A stretch of DNA of 64,000 bases from an uncultured Macellibacteroides sp. Lineage in GTDB: Bacteria > Bacteroidota > Bacteroidia > Bacteroidales > Tannerellaceae. The notes under the pieces were generated by a model that made no database searches, was not told where the DNA came from, and was given only the letters and a program-made list of their open reading frames with translations. A program made the translations under genes and the position numbers. Of the stretch, positions 16,729 to 26,711 are shown in pieces. The first letter of the stretch is position 1; each line of letters opens with the position of its first letter. The DNA lies in NCBI RefSeq assembly GCF_963667135.1, contig NZ_OY762974.1:1-64000 (forward strand), given 5' to 3'.

Positions 16729-17904
16729 GTGAAAAAAGAGTCCCTTCTATATTTTATTTTATTATTTGCGCTGTTTTATTGTGCATCGGATATACAAGCT
16801 AAGGATAAATTTGTACTTGTTATTGATGCCGGTCACGGAGGAAAAGATCCGGGTGCACAACGTTTTCAGATTGATGAAAAAGACATCAATCTGTCTGTTG
16901 CCCGTAAGCTTGGCGATTTGATCGAATCCAATCATAATGATATAAGAGTCATTTACACGCGCAAATCCGACCGCTTTATTGAATTAGATGAGCGGGCAAA
17001 TATCGCCAATCGTGCTAAAGCCGATTTGTTTATGTCCATTCATACCAATGCCGTTGAGCGAGGAAGCTATGTAACTGGTACGGAAACGTTTACTTTAGGT
17101 TTAGCGAGAACCGATGAAAACCTGCAGGTGGCAATGCGAGAAAACTCGGCCATTCTGCTTGAAGATAATTATTTGCAAAAATATGAAGGATTTGATCCTA
17201 ATTCATCTGAATCCTACATCATATTTGAATTCATGCAGAACAAGCACATGGAGCAAAGTGTAGACCTTGCATCAAAAATTCAGAAATCGTTTACTTCTGC
17301 CAACCGGGTAGACCGGGGTGTACGTCAGGCTGGTTTGCTGGTACTACGCAAAACCAGCATGCCAAGCGTTCTTGTAGAGCTTGGATTCATTTCTAATAAG
17401 GAAGAAGCAAGATATATGAATTCTGACAACGGACAAGATAAACTGGCTCAGTCGCTCTATTCTGCATTTGTGAAATACAAACGGGAGTTCGACCGTAAAC
17501 AGGGAGCTCTTTCCAATGGTGTAATTACAGATAGTAGGCCAGCCCGCGAAACAGAGAAGCCTTCCATTCGTGAATATGAAACATCAGAGCGCGAAGCAGA
17601 GCCAGCCAAACGTGACTCAGAAGTTGTTCGACCTGCAAGCAATGAAAAAGCAGTTAAGGCAATTTCCGGCAAACTTATTTATAAAATACAAATACTGACT
17701 TCCGACAAAGAAATAAGTGATTCCTCCAGACTCTTTAAAGGCTATAAGAACATTGATTCTTTTAAAGAAGGAAGACTGATTAAATATACCTACGGCGAAT
17801 CAACAAGCTTTGATGAAATAAAACGCTTACGCCGAAAAGTTGCCAGGGATTTTAAAGATGCTTTTATTATTGCCTTCAAAAATGGTGAAAAAGTAAAATA
17901 CTGA
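16729..17904 (+). CDS. N-acetylmuramoyl-L-alanine amidase (Amidase_3)
   Basis: Zinc enzyme that cleaves the amide bond between N-acetylmuramic acid and the stem peptide during cell separation and wall turnover. Signal peptide: KKESLLYFILLFALFYCASDIQA. Catalytic motifs are VIDAGHGGKDPGA (His ligand, about residue 35), a Glu in the following segment, SIHTNA (His) and LVELGFISNKEEA (catalytic Glu). A charged linker (RPARETEKPSIREYE...) leads to a C-terminal SPOR-like domain (about 315-391), which would target septal glycan. GTG 16729 is preferred over TTG 16681, which would start upstream of the promoter box. Confidence 0.92.
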   Translation: MKKESLLYFILLFALFYCASDIQAKDKFVLVIDAGHGGKDPGAQRFQIDEKDINLSVARKLGDLIESNHNDIRVIYTRKSDRFIELDERANIANRAKADLFMSIHTNAVERGSYVTGTETFTLGLARTDENLQVAMRENSAILLEDNYLQKYEGFDPNSSESYIIFEFMQNKHMEQSVDLASKIQKSFTSANRVDRGVRQAGLLVLRKTSMPSVLVELGFISNKEEARYMNSDNGQDKLAQSLYSAFVKYKREFDRKQGALSNGVITDSRPARETEKPSIREYETSEREAEPAKRDSEVVRPASNEKAVKAISGKLIYKIQILTSDKEISDSSRLFKGYKNIDSFKEGRLIKYTYGESTSFDEIKRLRRKVARDFKDAFIIAFKNGEKVKY

Positions 17905-17951
17905 AAGCTGGAAATAAACTGATAAATATAAATTACTCATAATATTAAAGA

Positions 17952-18836
17952 ATGAAAAACGTATTAACGAAAGAAGCAAAAATAGGCTTGGCTACCATAG
18001 TTAGTTTAGCTTTACTCTATTTCGGGGTAAATTACCTTAAGGGAATCAACCTGTTTCAACCGGTTAATCATTATTATGTAACTTTCGACAATGTAAAGGA
18101 TGTTACAATTTCAAGTCCAGTTTATGTAGAAGGATTTAAGGTTGGTTTAGTTCGGGACATCAAGTATGATTATACCACAACTGATAAAGTAACGGTGGAA
18201 ATCAGTCTTGAAGAAGAGATGAAAATCAATAAAGGCAGCTATATTACTATCGTAAGAAGTCTTTTAAGCGGAGGAGAGCTTCATATTCATCTCAATAAGT
18301 ATGTAAAAGATTATTTAGAAACAGGAGGAACAATCGAAGGACGTATGTCTGACGATATCATGGGTACTGTACAGGACAAGCTTCTCCCTCAGGTAATAGA
18401 CCTGATGCCTAAAATTGACTCTATACTTCTGGGGTTACAGACCATCGTAAATCATCCTGCTCTTATTCAGTCGCTGAATCAGATTGAACGTACCACAGGT
18501 AATCTGGAAGCCTCTACAAAACAGCTAAACAGATTACTGAATAAAGATGTACCCGTTATTGTTTCGGATCTCAAAATCATTACATCTAATTTTGCAGAAG
18601 TAAGCACCGAGCTTAAAGGTTTGGATCTGCAAACTACATACAATTCGATGAATGCGATGATGAATAACCTCAAGCTTACAACAGACAGACTGAATTCCAC
18701 AGACAACAGTATAGGACTTCTTCTTAATGATAAAGCGTTGTACGAAAACCTGAACAGCACAGCGGATAATGCTTCAAAACTAATGATCGACTTAAAGCAA
18801 AATCCGAAGCGTTATGTTCGTTTTTCAGTGTTTTAA
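17952..18836 (+). CDS. mlaD: MCE/MlaD family lipid-transport protein
   Basis: 294 residues. One N-terminal TM helix (AKIGLATIVSLALLYFGVNYL) anchors the protein in the inner membrane. The MCE domain follows at about 38-115 (YYVTFDNVKDVTISSPVYVEG..VGLV). The rest is a helical region suited to oligomerisation. It is the substrate-binding component of phospholipid transport between the membranes. It follows the amidase by 47 bp, probably in the same transcript, while its usual ABC partners (MlaE, MlaF) are not here. Confidence 0.88.
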   Translation: MKNVLTKEAKIGLATIVSLALLYFGVNYLKGINLFQPVNHYYVTFDNVKDVTISSPVYVEGFKVGLVRDIKYDYTTTDKVTVEISLEEEMKINKGSYITIVRSLLSGGELHIHLNKYVKDYLETGGTIEGRMSDDIMGTVQDKLLPQVIDLMPKIDSILLGLQTIVNHPALIQSLNQIERTTGNLEASTKQLNRLLNKDVPVIVSDLKIITSNFAEVSTELKGLDLQTTYNSMNAMMNNLKLTTDRLNSTDNSIGLLLNDKALYENLNSTADNASKLMIDLKQNPKRYVRFSVF

Positions 18837-18927
18837 ATCAGGCAAATTTTAGGCAAAACTAATTATCTAATTTAGAATACATCTAATTAACTATTTTTTA
18901 ATTTTGCAATTCAATATTACTCAAAAA

Positions 18928-18970
18928 AGCCTTAAAAAGAGGACTTACCTCCTTATTTTAAGGCTCTTTG
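18928..18970 (+). terminator. Terminator after mlaD
   Basis: Stem AGCCTTAAAA (18928-18937) with TTTTAAGGCT (18956-18965), extended by GAGG/CCTC inside, then CTTTG. The rest of 18837-19200 holds only the dnaA leader; no cluster of DnaA boxes is seen there. Confidence 0.7.
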
Positions 18971-19200
18971 CTTTCTGACACCTGCTGCAAATAAATACTC
19001 GAAATGCTTTCGTAACAATGGTTTTTTATAGTGGGAAAATATATCTATCAGACTATCAACCACATAGAAGTAACTCCCTGAAACTAAAAGGGATATTGAA
19101 AAATCAAATTTACCAAACAAAATCAGACTTTTTTTATTCGAATTAATTTATAAACTTTGTACTCATTAAGAATAAAGTTATAGTTGAGAATATAAATAAA

Positions 19201-20598
19201 ATGCAGACTGATCATCAATTATTGTGGAACAAATGCCTCGCTGTTATTAAAGACAACGTCCCTGAGGCCGCTTTTAACACATGGTTCAAGCCTATTATCC
19301 CTTTATCGTTTGAAGACCGGAAGTTTACCATTCAGGTTCCAAGCCAGTTTTTCTATGAATATCTGGAAGAGAAGTATGTGAATGTTCTTAAACTAACGCT
19401 TTACAGGGTAATTGGACAGGGTACTATTTTGAACTACCGTGTAATGGTAGACAAAACAACCGGAGGGACTGTTGATTATCCTGCAGAAGATGGTTCTGTA
19501 GCCGTTAAAAAAGTTGCTCCTCAAGGAGCTAATAAAGCTCCAAACCCTTTTGTGCAGACTGCACCTCAGGATTTGGATCCACAGCTAAATCCCAAGTATA
19601 GCTTTGACAATTACTTTGAAGGGACAAGTAATAAGTTAGTGCGTACTGCAGGCGAAGCTGTTGCTCAGAATCCAGGCAAAACAACCTTTAATCCGTTGTT
19701 TATTTTTGGCCCGTCGGGTGTTGGAAAGACCCATTTATGCCATGCCGTAGGAACACGTATCCGCGAGTTACATCCATCAAAAAAAGTATTGTATGTATCC
19801 TCTCACCTTTTCCGGGTGCAGTTTACCGATGCGATTAGAAAGAATACGATAAACGACTTCCTGAATTTCTATCAAAATATCGATGTACTGATTCTGGACG
19901 ATATACAAGAAATGATTGGTTTGGATAAAACTCAGAACACGTTCTTTCATATCTTCAACCACTTACATCAGTTAGGTAAACAGCTTATCCTTACATCAGA
20001 TAAGGCTCCCGTTGATTTACAGGGAATGGAAGAGCGTTTAATCACCCGTTTGAAATGGGGATTAACAGCCGAATTAAGCCGTCCGGACCTGGACTTAAGA
20101 AAGAAGATTCTTAAGAACAAGATTAACCACGACGGAATTGTAATTCCTGATGAAGTATTTAACTTTATTGCAACGAATGTTACAGAGAATGTCCGCGATT
20201 TAGAAGGAATACTTGTTTCGTTGATGGCAAATGCTGTAATCAATAATAAAGAAATAGACCTGACACTTACCAAGCGTGTAGTTAGCCAGGCTGTTCGTCT
20301 TGAGAAAAAGCAATTATCTGTACAAACCATTCAGGAAACTGTATGCAAGTTCTTTAATTTAGAGCTAGCAGCCATTCAAACACGTTCACGCAAGCGTGAA
20401 GTTGTTCAGGCCAGACAGATTACCATGTTTTTATCTAAAAAATATACAGACAGCTCTTTCGCTCACATTGGTAAAATTGTTGGTAAGAAAGATCATGCAA
20501 CGGTATTGCATGCATGCAAAACCATCAAGGACCAGATTGAAACCTGCAAAACATTCCGTTCTACCGTAGAACAAATCGAAGTTCAGCTTAAAAACTAA
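19201..20598 (+). CDS. dnaA: Chromosomal replication initiator DnaA
   Basis: 465 residues, the standard length. Domain I is at the N-terminus ([26 protein letters not shown]), followed by a short linker. The AAA+ domain has Walker [10 protein letters not shown] near 170 and Walker B LILDDIQ near 229, with sensor LITRLKWGL. The C-terminal DNA-binding helix carries the signature [15 protein letters not shown] near 428. It binds TTATNCACA boxes to open the origin. It is a single-gene transcript ending at a 50-bp palindromic terminator. No origin can be recognised next to it. Confidence 0.98.
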   Translation: MQTDHQLLWNKCLAVIKDNVPEAAFNTWFKPIIPLSFEDRKFTIQVPSQFFYEYLEEKYVNVLKLTLYRVIGQGTILNYRVMVDKTTGGTVDYPAEDGSVAVKKVAPQGANKAPNPFVQTAPQDLDPQLNPKYSFDNYFEGTSNKLVRTAGEAVAQNPGKTTFNPLFIFGPSGVGKTHLCHAVGTRIRELHPSKKVLYVSSHLFRVQFTDAIRKNTINDFLNFYQNIDVLILDDIQEMIGLDKTQNTFFHIFNHLHQLGKQLILTSDKAPVDLQGMEERLITRLKWGLTAELSRPDLDLRKKILKNKINHDGIVIPDEVFNFIATNVTENVRDLEGILVSLMANAVINNKEIDLTLTKRVVSQAVRLEKKQLSVQTIQETVCKFFNLELAAIQTRSRKREVVQARQITMFLSKKYTDSSFAHIGKIVGKKDHATVLHACKTIKDQIETCKTFRSTVEQIEVQLKN

Positions 20599-20611
20599 CT
20601 TCTCATATCAT

Positions 20612-20661
20612 AAAAACAGAAAAGGATGCCTCTGAATTCAGAGGCATCCTTTTCTGTTTTT
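20612..20661. terminator. Perfect 50-bp palindromic terminator after dnaA
   Basis: Two 25-nt arms (20612-20636 and 20637-20661) are exactly complementary, with A5 at one end and T5 at the other, centred on GAATTC. It can stop transcription in either direction. Confidence 0.9.
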
Positions 20662-20797
20662 GAAAACTCAAAATTTACACAGTTATATTTTTTGGAAAAC
20701 TTTCGCCAATCAATAAAAACACAATATGCTTATTTACAGTATATTAATCAAATGAAATGGAAAACTTATAATTCAGACTAATTTTTAACAAAGAAGA

Positions 20798-20829
20798 TTT
20801 GGTCAATATCTAAAGTATTGCTAAACTTG
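20798..20829 (+). promoter_or_regulatory. Promoter of the B12-dependent ribonucleotide reductase
   Basis: -33 TTTG (20798-20801), 20-bp spacer, -7 TAAACTTG (20822-20829). The transcript would start near 20836, 17 nt before the GTG. Confidence 0.5.
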
Positions 20830-20851
20830 CATACCAAAAATAATTATTAGC

Positions 20852-20860
20852 TGTGGATAA
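20852..20860 (-). promoter_or_regulatory. Perfect DnaA box over the nrdJ start codon
   Basis: TGTGGATAA is the exact inverse of the consensus DnaA box TTATCCACA. It spans the GTG start codon, about 17 nt downstream of the predicted transcript start. DnaA bound here could block transcription of the nucleotide reductase. Confidence 0.45.
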
Positions 20861-23393
20861 AAAGACATACACTTTCGACGAAGCATTCAAAGCTTCAAAA
20901 GATTACTTTACCGGCGATGAACTAGCCGCCAAAGTATGGGTAAATAAGTATGCGCTGAAGGATGCGTATGGTAATATTTACGAAAAAACACCCACTGACA
21001 TGCACCGCCGACTGGCAAGCGAAGTTGCCAGAGTAGAAAAGAAATATCCCAATCCTCTTTCTGAACAGGAACTGTTTGACCTTTTTGACCATTTCCGTTA
21101 TATTATTCCTCAGGGAAGTCCAATGACCGGTATTGGGAACAATTATCAGATCGCATCGCTTTCTAACTGTTTTGTTATCGGCATGGATGGGAAAGCCGAT
21201 TCGTACGGAGCGATCATACGTATTGATGAAGAACAGGTTCAGCTGATGAAACGACGCGGAGGTGTAGGTCATGACCTTTCACACATCCGTCCCAAGGGTT
21301 CGCCAGTAAAGAATTCAGCCCTTACTTCTACTGGTTTGGTTCCTTTCATGGAAAGATACTCCAATTCTACACGAGAAGTTGCACAGGATGGTCGTCGCGG
21401 AGCCTTAATGCTTAGCGTATCCATCAAGCACCCTGACTCCGAATCATTTATTGATGCAAAAATGACTGAAGGCCGGGTTACAGGAGCCAACGTTTCCGTG
21501 AAAATTGATGATGCATTTATGAATTCTGTAGTAAACGGAACTCCTTACACGCAACAATATCCCGTTGATTCAGCTAATCCGACTACAGTTAAAGAAATAG
21601 ATGCGGCAACGCTTTGGCAGAAGATAATTCACAATGCATGGAAATCCGCGGAACCGGGTGTCCTATTCTGGGATACAATTATCCGTGAATCTGTGCCTGA
21701 CTCGTACGCAGATCTTGGGTTTCAGACTATTTCAACCAATCCTTGCGGTGAAATCCCATTGTGTCCTTATGACAGCTGTCGGTTGCTGGCGCTTAACCTT
21801 TACTCGTATGTAGTAAAACCTTTTACTTCTGAAGCAGCCTTCGATTACGATTTATTTATAAAGCACGTAAGACTGGCTCAACGAATCATGGATGATATCA
21901 TTGACCTTGAAAGCGAAAAGATAGAGAAAATTCTGGCAAAGATAGATTCCGATCCTGAAACGATGGAAGTGAAACAAACCGAACGTCATTTATGGGAAAA
22001 GATTCAGAAGAAAACCCTTCAGGGAAGACGTACTGGTGTAGGTATAACAGCCGAAGGTGATATGATTGCCGCTTTAGGTCTGCGTTATGGCACAGACGAA
22101 GCAACTGATATGGCAGAAAAAATCCAGAAGACATTAGCTTTGGAAGCATATCGTTCATCCGTATTTATGGCAAAAGAACGTGGGGCATTTGAAATATTTG
22201 ATGCCAAACGTGAAGAAAAAAATCCATTTATCAACCGTCTGCGTGAGGCGGATCCGTCGCTTTACAACGATATGGTAAAATACGGACGTCGTAATATCGC
22301 CTGTCTGACAATCGCTCCCACCGGAACAACCAGTCTGATGTCTCAGACAACATCTGGAATAGAACCGGTATTTTTACCAGTTTACAAACGCAGACGCAAG
22401 GTTAATCCAAATGATACGGATGCAAGAGTTGATTTTGTGGACGAAACAGGTGATGCTTATGAAGAATATATTGTATTCCATCACAAGTTTGTGACCTGGA
22501 TGCAGGCAAACGGATATTCCGTTACGAAAAAATATAGTTCGGAGGAAATAGACGAAATTGTTGCCAAATCGCCTTACAACAAAGCAACATCAAACGATGT
22601 AGACTGGATGCAAAAGGTCCGCATGCAAGGAAGAATTCAAAAATGGGTAGACCATTCCATCAGCGTAACCATCAATCTACCTGCCGATGCTAGTGAAGAG
22701 CTGGTAGACAAATTGTATGTAGAAGCCTGGAAAAGCGGATGCAAAGGATGTACGGTTTATCGCGAGGGATCCCGTTCCGGAGTATTGGTTTCCACACAGA
22801 AAACCAAAAAGAAAGACGACTGTAATTGCATGGAGCCTCCTGTAATTGTTTCAAAACGTCCGCGCGAGCTTGAAGCTGATGTAGTAAAATTCCAGAACAA
22901 CAAAGAAAAATGGATTGCATTCGTAGGTCTTCTTAACGGCAGACCTTACGAAATCTTTACAGGTCTCGCTGACGACGAGGAAGGCATTATGCTTCCCAAA
23001 AACGTTACAAAGGGAACCATTATCAAAAGTTACGATGAAGATGAAAAGAAGCATTACGACTTCCAGTTCAAAAACAAACGTGGCTACAAAATGACTATTG
23101 AAGGATTGGATGGAAAGTTCGATCCTGAATTCTGGAACTACGCGAAATTAATTTCAGGCGTACTAAGATATGGTATGCCCATCGATCAGGTAATTAAGCT
23201 GGTTCAGGGAATGGAACTCAACAACGAGTCGATCAACACCTGGAAAAACGGTGTTGAAAGAGCATTGAAAAAGTACCTTCCAAACGGAACAGAAGCCAAA
23301 GGTCAGAAGTGTCCGAATTGCGGTCACGAGACATTAATTTATCAGGAAGGATGCCTTATCTGCACAAACTGTGGCGCTTCCAGATGCGGATAA
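20853..23393 (+). CDS. nrdJ: Adenosylcobalamin-dependent ribonucleotide reductase (class II)
   Basis: Makes deoxyribonucleotides using a radical generated from coenzyme B12, independent of oxygen. 846 residues. Conserved features are SNCFVIGMDG (active-site Cys), RRGGVGHDLS, the NPCGEIPLCPYDSC radical-site loop near 300 and APTGTTSLMSQTTSGIEPVF near 490. The C-terminal zinc ribbon (CPNCGHETLIYQEGC..CTNCGASRCG) is typical of this subclass. The start is GTG 20853, within a DnaA box. No cobalamin riboswitch is seen in the short leader. A hairpin terminator follows. Confidence 0.95.
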   Translation: MDKKTYTFDEAFKASKDYFTGDELAAKVWVNKYALKDAYGNIYEKTPTDMHRRLASEVARVEKKYPNPLSEQELFDLFDHFRYIIPQGSPMTGIGNNYQIASLSNCFVIGMDGKADSYGAIIRIDEEQVQLMKRRGGVGHDLSHIRPKGSPVKNSALTSTGLVPFMERYSNSTREVAQDGRRGALMLSVSIKHPDSESFIDAKMTEGRVTGANVSVKIDDAFMNSVVNGTPYTQQYPVDSANPTTVKEIDAATLWQKIIHNAWKSAEPGVLFWDTIIRESVPDSYADLGFQTISTNPCGEIPLCPYDSCRLLALNLYSYVVKPFTSEAAFDYDLFIKHVRLAQRIMDDIIDLESEKIEKILAKIDSDPETMEVKQTERHLWEKIQKKTLQGRRTGVGITAEGDMIAALGLRYGTDEATDMAEKIQKTLALEAYRSSVFMAKERGAFEIFDAKREEKNPFINRLREADPSLYNDMVKYGRRNIACLTIAPTGTTSLMSQTTSGIEPVFLPVYKRRRKVNPNDTDARVDFVDETGDAYEEYIVFHHKFVTWMQANGYSVTKKYSSEEIDEIVAKSPYNKATSNDVDWMQKVRMQGRIQKWVDHSISVTINLPADASEELVDKLYVEAWKSGCKGCTVYREGSRSGVLVSTQKTKKKDDCNCMEPPVIVSKRPRELEADVVKFQNNKEKWIAFVGLLNGRPYEIFTGLADDEEGIMLPKNVTKGTIIKSYDEDEKKHYDFQFKNKRGYKMTIEGLDGKFDPEFWNYAKLISGVLRYGMPIDQVIKLVQGMELNNESINTWKNGVERALKKYLPNGTEAKGQKCPNCGHETLIYQEGCLICTNCGASRCG

Positions 23394-23416
23394 AAAAATG
23401 ATATTTATTATTTCAT

Positions 23417-23446
23417 AAAAATGCGGGGAAATATCCCCGCATTTTT
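23417..23446 (+). terminator. Terminator after nrdJ
   Basis: Stem AAAATGCGGGGA (23417-23428) with TCCCCGCATTTT (23434-23445), 5-nt loop, then T-rich sequence. The ATG at 23421 lies inside it, so the next gene must start downstream. Confidence 0.85.
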
Positions 23447-23480
23447 CATACCTTCGTGTTTATTTCTATACTTGATACAT

Positions 23481-26168
23481 ATGAAAGTAACCTTTATAAT
23501 AAACTTCCATACTGTCTGGGGACAAAAGTTATTCGTTGTCGGATCCATTCCCGCATTGGGATCATGGGACCCTGTATTTGCAAAAGAGATGGTTTATACA
23601 AAAGGCGGCAACTGGCAATTAGTTCTTGATTTGCCAGAAGATACAGAATACATTGAGTATCGCTACTTCCTCAGCGTAAACGACAAGCGAATCTTTGAAG
23701 AATGGGAGAAAAACCACAAAATTGTCCTCGACAAGCAGATTTCCAGGTATTCGCTCTACGATTACTGGCAGGTACGTCCTACTAATCTGGCTTTCTACAC
23801 CTCAGCTTTTACCAAAAGCTTATTTGCCCATCCATGCAACACCCACGAAAGAGTTGTTAAAGGGTCGAAACATCTTACCCTAAAAGTAGCGGCTCCACGG
23901 ATAGAGAAGCATCAGTCGGTAGCCATTACCGGTAATCAACCCTCGCTTGGTGCATGGAATCCAGATAAGGCGCTGAAGCTTAGTTGCGATACTTTTCCCG
24001 AATGGCACATTGATTTAGACGCTTCCGAGTTGCATAATCCGCTGGAATATAAATTTATAATATTCGACAATAACTCTCAAAAAGTAGTAAACTGGGAAGA
24101 TGGTGAAAACCGTTTACTCGACCTTCCACCTCAGGCTAACGGAGAAAAGGTGGTCATTTCGGGTTTATATTTTAGAGATAAACAACCCCTGTGGCGAGGA
24201 GCCGGATCTGTAATGCCCGTATTTTCTCTACGCTCAGAAAACAGCTTTGGAGTTGGCGACCTTCGCGATTTACAATCATTGATTGACTGGGCTAAGAAAA
24301 CCGGACAATGTGTTATTCAGACACTCCCCATGAACGATACAACCATGACTCATACCTGGGTCGATTCTTATCCGTACAGCGCCATTTCCATCTATGCCAT
24401 TCATCCGATGTATATTAGTTTAACCTGGATGGGAGAACTAAAAGACAAGGAAAGAGTAGCCTATTATAATAAAATACAGCATAAGCTAAACGCAAAAGAC
24501 GAAGTAGACTACGAATCAGTAGTTCGTGAAAAGATTTTGTATTGCCGCGAATTCTTTGCACAAGAAGGAATGCAATACCTCGAAAGCGAAGCGTTTTCCA
24601 ACTTTTTTGCTCAGAACGAATCCTGGCTGGTTCCGTATGCAGCCTACAGCTACCTGCGGGAGAAAAACGGAACGCCGGAATTCAAGCTGTGGGGATCCTA
24701 TTCAACCTACGATAAAGGTGCAATACAGACTCTTTGTTCAAACAACAGTGAAGCCTATCCGGAGATTGCCTTTTGCTATTTCCTTCAATTTGTGCTCGAC
24801 ACACAGTTCAGAGCGGTCAGCGAGTATGCCAGAAGAAATGGCATTGTACTGAAAGGAGACATCCCCATTGGCGTAAACAAAAACAGTGTGGAAACATGGA
24901 CGGAGCCAAAGTATTTTAATATGAACGGACAAGCCGGAGCACCACCCGATGATTTTTCCGAAAATGGTCAGAACTGGATGTTCCCAACCTACAACTGGGC
25001 CGAAATGGAAAAAGACGGATACTCCTGGTGGAAAAAACGTTTCCGTAAAATGTCCGATTATTTCGACGCTTTCCGTATCGATCATATCCTTGGCTTTTTC
25101 CGTATATGGGAAGTACCGCAGGAATATGTACAAGGATTATGCGGTCATTTTAATCCGGCCCTCCCCTTCTCTAAGAATGAAATAGAACAATACGGACTGG
25201 TTTTTAATGAAGCAAGATTTACAACACCCCATATTCACAGTAATAATTTACATAAACTATTTGGAGATCTTACCTCCGAAGTCATGGGCTCGTACCTTGC
25301 CCAATCATCATCCAATCATTTTGTGCTGAAACTATTCTGCGACACACAACGCAAGATTGAAAAAATATTTGCACAAAAAAAGGATGAAGCATCCCAACGA
25401 ATAAAGGAAGGGCTTTATGCGATTGCCAACGAAGTGCTTTTTTTAGCTGACCCTCATAACGAATTGCTTTTTCATCCACGCATTTCGGCCATGAATTCAT
25501 TTATATACAAGGAGCTAAATCATGCCGATCGTTACGCATTCGATCAACTTTACTGGCATTTCTTCTATCGCCGGCATACCGAATTCTGGAAACTACAGGC
25601 TTACAAACACCTTACACCATTGGTTGCCTGTACGGATATGCTTGTATGTGGAGAAGACCTTGGTATGATTCCTGATTCAGTTCCTGAAGTGATGAACAAG
25701 CTACAGATACTTAGTCTTGAGATCGAACGTATGCCTAAAACCTCCAATCGGGATTTTGCTGACATGTTTTCGTTACCTTACCATTCCGTATGCACAACAT
25801 CTACCCACGATATGACTCCCATACGTAACTGGTGGAAAGAAGACCGTGAGAAAACCCAGCAATACTATAATAAAATCTTGCTGCGCGTAGGTGAGGCTCC
25901 CGAAGAATGCAAGGAAGATCTTGCCAAACAAATAGTATCGAATCATCTGGACACCCAATCGATGCTTACCATTATACCTTTGCAGGACTGGTTTGCCATG
26001 GACGACTCTATCAAACGGGCAGATCTCGAAGCCGAAAGAATCAATGTTCCAGCCAATTCCATGCATTACTGGCGCTACAGGATGCACATTACACTGGAAG
26101 AGTTGATGAATGCGGAATCACTAAACGAAAAGATATCCTTCCTTATACGAAAAAGCGGAAGAAACTAA
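23481..26168 (+). CDS. malQ: 4-alpha-glucanotransferase with two CBM20 domains
   Basis: GH77 disproportionating enzyme that moves alpha-1,4-glucan segments in glycogen and maltodextrin metabolism. 895 residues from the ATG at 23481; the ATG 60 nt upstream is inside the previous gene's terminator. Two starch-binding CBM20 modules lie at about 1-110 (TFIINFHTVWGQKLFVVGSIPALGSWDP) and 125-235 (VAITGNQPSLGAWNP). The GH77 catalytic domain follows. Catalytic residues lie in FDAFRIDHILGFFRIWEVP (nucleophile Asp) and CGEDLGMIPDSVP (acid/base), as in plant DPE2. No signal peptide, so cytoplasmic. Confidence 0.94.
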   Translation: MKVTFIINFHTVWGQKLFVVGSIPALGSWDPVFAKEMVYTKGGNWQLVLDLPEDTEYIEYRYFLSVNDKRIFEEWEKNHKIVLDKQISRYSLYDYWQVRPTNLAFYTSAFTKSLFAHPCNTHERVVKGSKHLTLKVAAPRIEKHQSVAITGNQPSLGAWNPDKALKLSCDTFPEWHIDLDASELHNPLEYKFIIFDNNSQKVVNWEDGENRLLDLPPQANGEKVVISGLYFRDKQPLWRGAGSVMPVFSLRSENSFGVGDLRDLQSLIDWAKKTGQCVIQTLPMNDTTMTHTWVDSYPYSAISIYAIHPMYISLTWMGELKDKERVAYYNKIQHKLNAKDEVDYESVVREKILYCREFFAQEGMQYLESEAFSNFFAQNESWLVPYAAYSYLREKNGTPEFKLWGSYSTYDKGAIQTLCSNNSEAYPEIAFCYFLQFVLDTQFRAVSEYARRNGIVLKGDIPIGVNKNSVETWTEPKYFNMNGQAGAPPDDFSENGQNWMFPTYNWAEMEKDGYSWWKKRFRKMSDYFDAFRIDHILGFFRIWEVPQEYVQGLCGHFNPALPFSKNEIEQYGLVFNEARFTTPHIHSNNLHKLFGDLTSEVMGSYLAQSSSNHFVLKLFCDTQRKIEKIFAQKKDEASQRIKEGLYAIANEVLFLADPHNELLFHPRISAMNSFIYKELNHADRYAFDQLYWHFFYRRHTEFWKLQAYKHLTPLVACTDMLVCGEDLGMIPDSVPEVMNKLQILSLEIERMPKTSNRDFADMFSLPYHSVCTTSTHDMTPIRNWWKEDREKTQQYYNKILLRVGEAPEECKEDLAKQIVSNHLDTQSMLTIIPLQDWFAMDDSIKRADLEAERINVPANSMHYWRYRMHITLEELMNAESLNEKISFLIRKSGRN

Positions 26169-26184
26169 CTATGATAAAACAGAA

Positions 26185-26221
26185 AAGGCTGCCCAATTCA
26201 ATTTGAGGCAGCCTTCCTTTA
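26185..26221. terminator. Terminator between malQ and bactofilin
   Basis: Stem AAGGCTGCC (26185-26193) with GGCAGCCTT (26207-26215), then CCTTTATTTT. The genes converge here, so it probably works both ways. Confidence 0.75.
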
Positions 26222-26255
26222 TTTTGTCGCAATTCCTGATAGGAGTAGAATTTCC

Positions 26256-26621
26256 TTACAAGTTTTCTTCACAAACCATAATACACTTGCCATTAAAGCG
26301 GGCATTAGGTTCTATTTCTATTAACTTTAAGCAGATGTCTCCTTCAATACGCGCTGTCGACTTTAGCACCAGCTTACCGTTTACTTTTACACATCCATCT
26401 ATTTCGCCCATGATCTCTGCATTCTCCGAAGTAATATTTCCAAGAACAGATCCTTTGGGTCCAACCACAATCTTACCACCACAGAGAATATCACCTTCCA
26501 CTCTCCCATCCAACCGAAAATCGGCATCCGTAATTACATTCCCTTTAATAGTTGAACCAACAGCCAACGCATTATGCAGTCCGCCGGAGGAAGCTTCTTC
26601 TTTATGTTTTATCCCCATCAT
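26256..26621 (-). CDS. Bactofilin (polymer-forming cytoskeletal protein)
   Basis: 121-residue DUF583 protein. It is built almost wholly of the short right-handed beta-helix repeats that polymerise into filaments (TIKGNVITDADFRLDGRVEGDI, GKIVVGPKGSVLGNI, SENAEIMGEIDGCVKVNGKLVL). Such proteins scaffold cell-wall enzymes in the cytoplasm at the membrane. A -7 box TATATTTG is at 26646-26653 on the minus strand. Divergent from folB. Confidence 0.9.
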   Translation of the reverse strand: MMGIKHKEEASSGGLHNALAVGSTIKGNVITDADFRLDGRVEGDILCGGKIVVGPKGSVLGNITSENAEIMGEIDGCVKVNGKLVLKSTARIEGDICLKLIEIEPNARFNGKCIMVCEENL

Positions 26622-26711
26622 ATATATTCGTCATTTGTGATTTGGCAAATATAGACTTTTTTTTGTCAGTTAGGTTTAATTTCACTACTTTTACCCATAA
26701 TTTACAACTTT

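Noticed and set aside
18837-19200. Possible replication origin beside dnaA
   Set aside because: No cluster of DnaA boxes or AT-rich 13-mers could be found; in this phylum the origin is often not next to dnaA.
20599-20852. Cobalamin riboswitch before the B12-dependent reductase
   Set aside because: The leader after the terminator and promoter is under 20 nt and no B12 box is present.
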